A stretch of DNA of 64,000 bases. Origin: Camarhynchus parvulus. Its lineage: Eukaryota > Chordata > Aves > Passeriformes > Thraupidae. The stretch is from the NCBI RefSeq assembly GCF_901933205.1, contig NC_044574.1, positions 18,585,733 through 18,649,732 on the forward strand. The letters are read 5' to 3'. The first letter of the stretch is position 1, and every line of letters starts with the position of its first letter. The notes below the pieces were generated by a model. It was not told the DNA's origin, made no database searches, and saw only the letters and a list, made by a program, of their open reading frames with translations. A program made the position numbers and the translations under genes. Of the stretch, positions 59,841 through 64,000 are shown piece after piece.

Positions 59841-61439
59841 TCCTTTTTGTTCTTGGTTTGTTACTGTTTATTTTAACTTTCACTGAGATTTTTTTTTCCT
59901 CATGCTCGTTGGTAACTGAAACAATTTAAAATATAATCTCCTGCTCCTAGTGAGAGGTCATATGTGGATGCTATGTTTACTTATTCACTCTGACAAATCG
60001 TGGAGGCATCAAACAGTCAGTACCAAGAGGAACTCCATAAAACTAGATAAGGTAGTGGCTCTGACTTGTATTCAGCAGTGGGCAGAAATCAGAGGCTGAA
60101 ATGTCTCCCCCTGGCTCTTGCCTTGTTCTCCAGACACAACTTGTAGGAACAAATAAAAAATTATGAAACACCTTCTGAATCACAGTTTAAGCCAAACATA
60201 CTGAAATGAATGAAAAAGAAACAGATTTCAATCAATTTGTACATGTCATGCATATCTCTGGTACTTTCTTTAGCCAACTGGTTTACATCTACTATCTTTT
60301 AAAAGTGAGATTCCTGAAACCTGCCAGCAGAGCACAAGAAGTAGTTTTGTGGGTGTGTACTAGCAATTTGGTGTGGTATCCAAAAATAAGGAGACGAAGA
60401 CACTGAGATCTCAGCTGAATAGGTCAAACTCTACATGCTTTTGCCAAAAATATTTCCTGCATTAAGAGTTTCCTGCATGAAGTTTTGGCACAGACTTCAA
60501 GGTTTAAATCAATATTCTCATTAAGTAGAAGTATCTTTGGTTTTAGAAATACATTTAAAGGGTGGAATAAATAAAATTAATTAATGCTTTCATTGTTGGA
60601 GGTGTGGTCCAAAAGCATCAAACTGTTCAAGCAACTTCAGGGCTAGAAGCTAAGTTATGGAACTTTAAATGCTATGAGGTGCCTAATTCCCATCAAAATG
60701 TTCAGATGTGTAGCCTTTCTCCTTTAAAAGAAGCAATAACATATCTAACAGAGTCTATTGAATTATGTGGTCCCTCATTTCATGTTTGAGCCAATCTGTG
60801 TACACAGAGAATGAGTCTTTATTGGAATATTGCTATTTTAGGAACCTCCTTTGAGCTTGCTGTTCTCAGTCATATTTGTACTCAATCCTATGCTATTCCT
60901 CAGTCTGTTTCTAAAACAAGGAGGAAAAAATCCACTCAGTAAGAAGAAGTCAAAGCCTGGTTGTTAAGGTACTTGCTTGGACATTTTGCTGATGGAGAGT
61001 GAGCTCTGTACTTCCAATTCTGCATTGTGCATGGGTTTCACTAACAGCACAATGTCATTTTTTTCAACTTTAGTGGTTGGGTAGATTCTGACACACGAGG
61101 AAAATGTATCTGTTTCAATTTGGTATTTAACTAGGTGCACAGATGGTGTTAAAAAGCAGGTAGAAGTGGTTAATCACCTGTGAATTTTAGGCATTTTTCT
61201 GCTGTCCATAGAGGACTTGAAAAGTGCATTTACTGCATGGGTTTCTCCACCATGATTTGCATTTTCACGGTTGTTTTCAATCAATCAGCCCAGAGTGGTT
61301 TGCAAAGTCTCTTCATTCCAAAGCAGTGAAGACCTGCCCATGTCCACATTCGTAGCACAACAAATGATTTGGGACCTGAATTGTGTGGTACTCAGCATTC
61401 ATGTTCAGGCAAATCCAGACCTCACTGCACGCTGAATTG
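59841..61439. other. Intergenic, no gene recognised
   Basis: AT-rich sequence with short open frames of no recognisable kind. Part of 61000-61439 may be the more decayed 3' continuation of the LINE fragment next to it. Confidence 0.6.
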
Positions 61440-61800
61440 TTTCATTTTACTGACACCATCTGTTTCTTGAGCTTCAACCAATTTGTATTCCATTTCAAAA
61501 GTTGTCCCCTATGCTCTGCTTTCTGACCTTGTAAATTGATCTCCTGTACAGTCTGTAACAAATACTTTCCTGAAATCTGGATGAATTATGTCAACGATTT
61601 CATCTTTATCAATTCAGCAGTGCTTTGAAATGGCCCTAATACATTTGTCATACATGATCCTCTTTTAGCAGAACCAGGCAGCTTTCCCTTTACTAAATCA
61701 CATTCCTAAATGAATTGTAATCTGCCTTATAAATGTTTCCATTATCTTGCTCGCTACTACAGTCAGTCTTACAAGTCTGTATTTCATTGGGTCTTCCCAG
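61440..61800 (-). mobile_element. Ancient CR1-type LINE reverse transcriptase fragment
   Basis: On the minus strand, in broken frames, three conserved pieces of a LINE RT appear in the right order and spacing: EDPMKYRLVRLTVVASKIME at 61797-61738 (the 'NYRPVSLTSVVSK' region), DKDEIVDIIHPDFRKVF at 61610-61560 (motif A, usually V-D-I-I-Y-L-D-F-x-K-A-F-D), and WNTNWLKLK at about 61492-61466 (the 'WIKNWLxxR' region). Frameshifts separate them, so it is an old dead copy. Confidence 0.75.
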
Positions 61801-64000
61801 TGTCTCTTTTTGACAGCTACTGAAGACACTAAACAATGAAATGCCTTTCAGGTAAATATTAAGTGCTCCTTAAAAGAAGAAAAAAATTAAAACCTAGTAA
61901 GATGTACTCCTGGTGTTCAGTAGTAGTTTTAGAGATTCACTTAAATGAATGGAGAATAAAGGAGGATTTCTTTATTGCTGGCAGTTAGTGGCAGTGATGG
62001 ATCATGGCATAGACATTTTCTCAGTATGGCCAAACAATTTCAGTGTATAGAATTTTATATAGCTACAGCTAAAATTCAATGAACTGATTCAGAAGGTTCA
62101 GGATAAACTATAACAATAAGTTAAACCCTTAAATCGATTTGGTATTTTAAAAAGATAGGGAGCAAGAGATGTCATCTTCCTTCACAGATCTAACTTTAAC
62201 TGGAGCTGTAAATCCAGAGCAGAGTATTGGTGGATAAGAGTATATAATGTGTGATTTAAGACCCATCCTGGAAATCAGTGAGGATTTCAGTATACCAACT
62301 CTAAAACATTATCAGAGCATTATAAGGGTCCATCCAGAAAGTTAGGAAGATTTTTTTTTTTTTAAGAATAAAGATAAATTTCATATCTTAAAGAGGCTAT
62401 TTTTGAAGAGTGCCGGGCAAGATGAGAAAAGAAAATGACTGTGAAAGAAGAAGCAGAGTAGCAGAGGCATAGATAACCACTCATCCTACTATCCTCTCAA
62501 GATATGAGCTGAGGATGATTTCTATCAATGACTTCCAAATATAACATTATTCAGCTCTCATTATGTTGTCAATCTAATTTGAATGTGAGTTATTCAGAGC
62601 ACATGGCTGTTTTGCCTTTGTGTTTGTCTGTAAAGCACTGCTCCCCCAAGCCAGGAAAAAAGAGAATTCTCGGATTAGAGGAGATAACGTCCTCATTGAA
62701 AGTCCTGTGTACAAATGCTTGTTTTCTAATCACCTTTTTGAAACTTACCCCTGCTACGCTACACTGAGAAATTCTTCTTCAAAGTAAGAAGAATTGCAGC
62801 TTATTTTTTATTAACCCTGGAACAGCCTCTCTGCTTTATGAGCAGTGGGACAAACTCCTGCCAATTTTCCAACTCTCCTACATTAGATTCTAGGAAAAAA
62901 ACCACCTGAATCCCAAGGTTTGGTTTTGTTGGTGACCTGAAGTTCACAGAACTCTCGATATTGAACAACCTTCATGTCTGAGATGAAATCCTGAATTCTC
63001 ACTGAAGTGAAATAGAGTTTTTTCGTTGGCCTTAGAAAAGCCAATTCTTCAATTCTTCTTTTTGAGACAGGAGTTATTAAAGTTTTTGCATTCTGTGGCA
63101 TGGTTGCATACAATTGACTGCTATAGAGATAGCGCACAAGTAATACAGAAAATGTTATCCCTAGATCTGCAAGATCTAAGAGAAAAGCCAAAAAAAAAAA
63201 AAAAAAAGAAAGGTTGTTATGTGCTGGCAAGTCCACCTTCTTTATCTTAACTCAAATTATCTTTATCTTAACTCTAGAGCAATCAAAATCTGAGAACATG
63301 CTCTTTATTAGCCTCCTGAGTAATTTTCTAGATTTCAGCTTCCCTTTCCTATCCTCTCCCTCTTTACAATTAATCTCCTCTAAATCTCTGTGGTTTTTGT
63401 TGCACTGTACTTTTGTCCCTCTCTTTGTATTTATTTTTCTTTCTGCTCTTTGACTCTAGGTGGGCTCGTTTTGTATCTGACTTTATTTTATGTGTCTGCC
63501 TGCCTTTGAGCAGGGCCTGACTGAGGAACTAGTTCATAACTATAGAACTCCAGACTGGAGAGGCTTTCCCTGAATCCCCACATCCACCACTGGCCAACCC
63601 ATGGTTCCAATCTCACTCTCAAACAAGGACTGGGAGCACCACTGTCTCTTGTTTAAGTCTGACAGTTATTTTTGGGCATGAGCTACACATGCAGCTGGAT
63701 CAGAGGCCATTGCAGAGCACTTGTGAGTCACTGCAGCACATCCTACATGAGCCTCCAGTAACACAAGCCAAGGATGAAATCAGACCACAGGAGTAACTAC
63801 TGGCAGCAGACTGAGCCCCACGCTCACCAGGCTGTGTGTGACAAACATGTGTCGGTCAGGGTGCTGTTGGACCATCACCTTCCCAGGAGAGATACACCAG
63901 ACCTGGGTCCAGCAGTTCAATCCATGGCTCTCAAAGAGAATTCGCTCTGCTCCCTGTGGGTGTGGGTCAGGCGTATGAGGCAGGACTTCAAAAAATGTCA
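61801..64000. other. Intergenic, no gene recognised
   Basis: Unique AT-rich sequence. It includes a poly(T) run near 62350 and an 18-base poly(A) at 63190-63207. I looked for the LGI2 C-terminal exon expected next in this gene order and did not see it, so it probably lies beyond the window. Confidence 0.55.
63190..63207 (+). repeat. Poly(A) tract, 18 bases
   Basis: Uninterrupted A run. It could be the tail of a retroposed sequence or simple expansion; I found no matching target-site duplication. Confidence 0.85.

Noticed and set aside
61801..64000. Expected neighbour gene LGI2
   Set aside because: No EPTP- or leucine-rich-repeat-like coding segment is visible on either strand, so the gene is probably outside the window.

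Overview
This is a piece of a vertebrate chromosome, almost certainly from a bird and probably a passerine or other neoavian. It has GT-AG introns, CR1 retrotransposon remnants with the usual bird 3' ends, and two solo LTRs of a type I associate with finch-like genomes. The gene content matches the vertebrate SOD3-CCDC149 neighbourhood. There are no bacterial-type operons, CRISPR arrays or phage genes. I see no previously undescribed biological system here; the value lies in gene structure, repeats and small splicing details.

Layout. Positions 1-512 hold the 3' part of the extracellular superoxide dismutase gene (SOD3, + strand), followed by a short 3' UTR with a canonical polyadenylation signal at 667-672. 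Positions about 700-4898 are the tail-to-tail interval between SOD3 and the next gene, including that gene's likely 3' UTR. From 52420 down to 4899 on the minus strand lies one gene, CCDC149, which I reconstructed as 12 coding exons. They join in frame across 11 GT-AG introns to give a 572-residue coiled-coil protein. Exon 1 sits in a strong CpG island (about 51926-52680), which is the promoter. Positions about 52700-64000 are intergenic, upstream of CCDC149. They hold a second small CpG-rich patch, a solo LTR with a perfect 5-bp target-site duplication, a decayed LINE reverse-transcriptase fragment and simple repeats, and no gene I can support.

The two genes are not known to act together. 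SOD3 is a secreted Cu/Zn antioxidant enzyme that binds matrix polyanions through a basic tail. CCDC149 is a poorly characterised coiled-coil protein. Their proximity is conserved synteny rather than a pathway. Most of the window is intron: the largest, intron 3 (10.7 kb), has collected several CR1 fragments and one solo LTR inserted antisense to the host gene.
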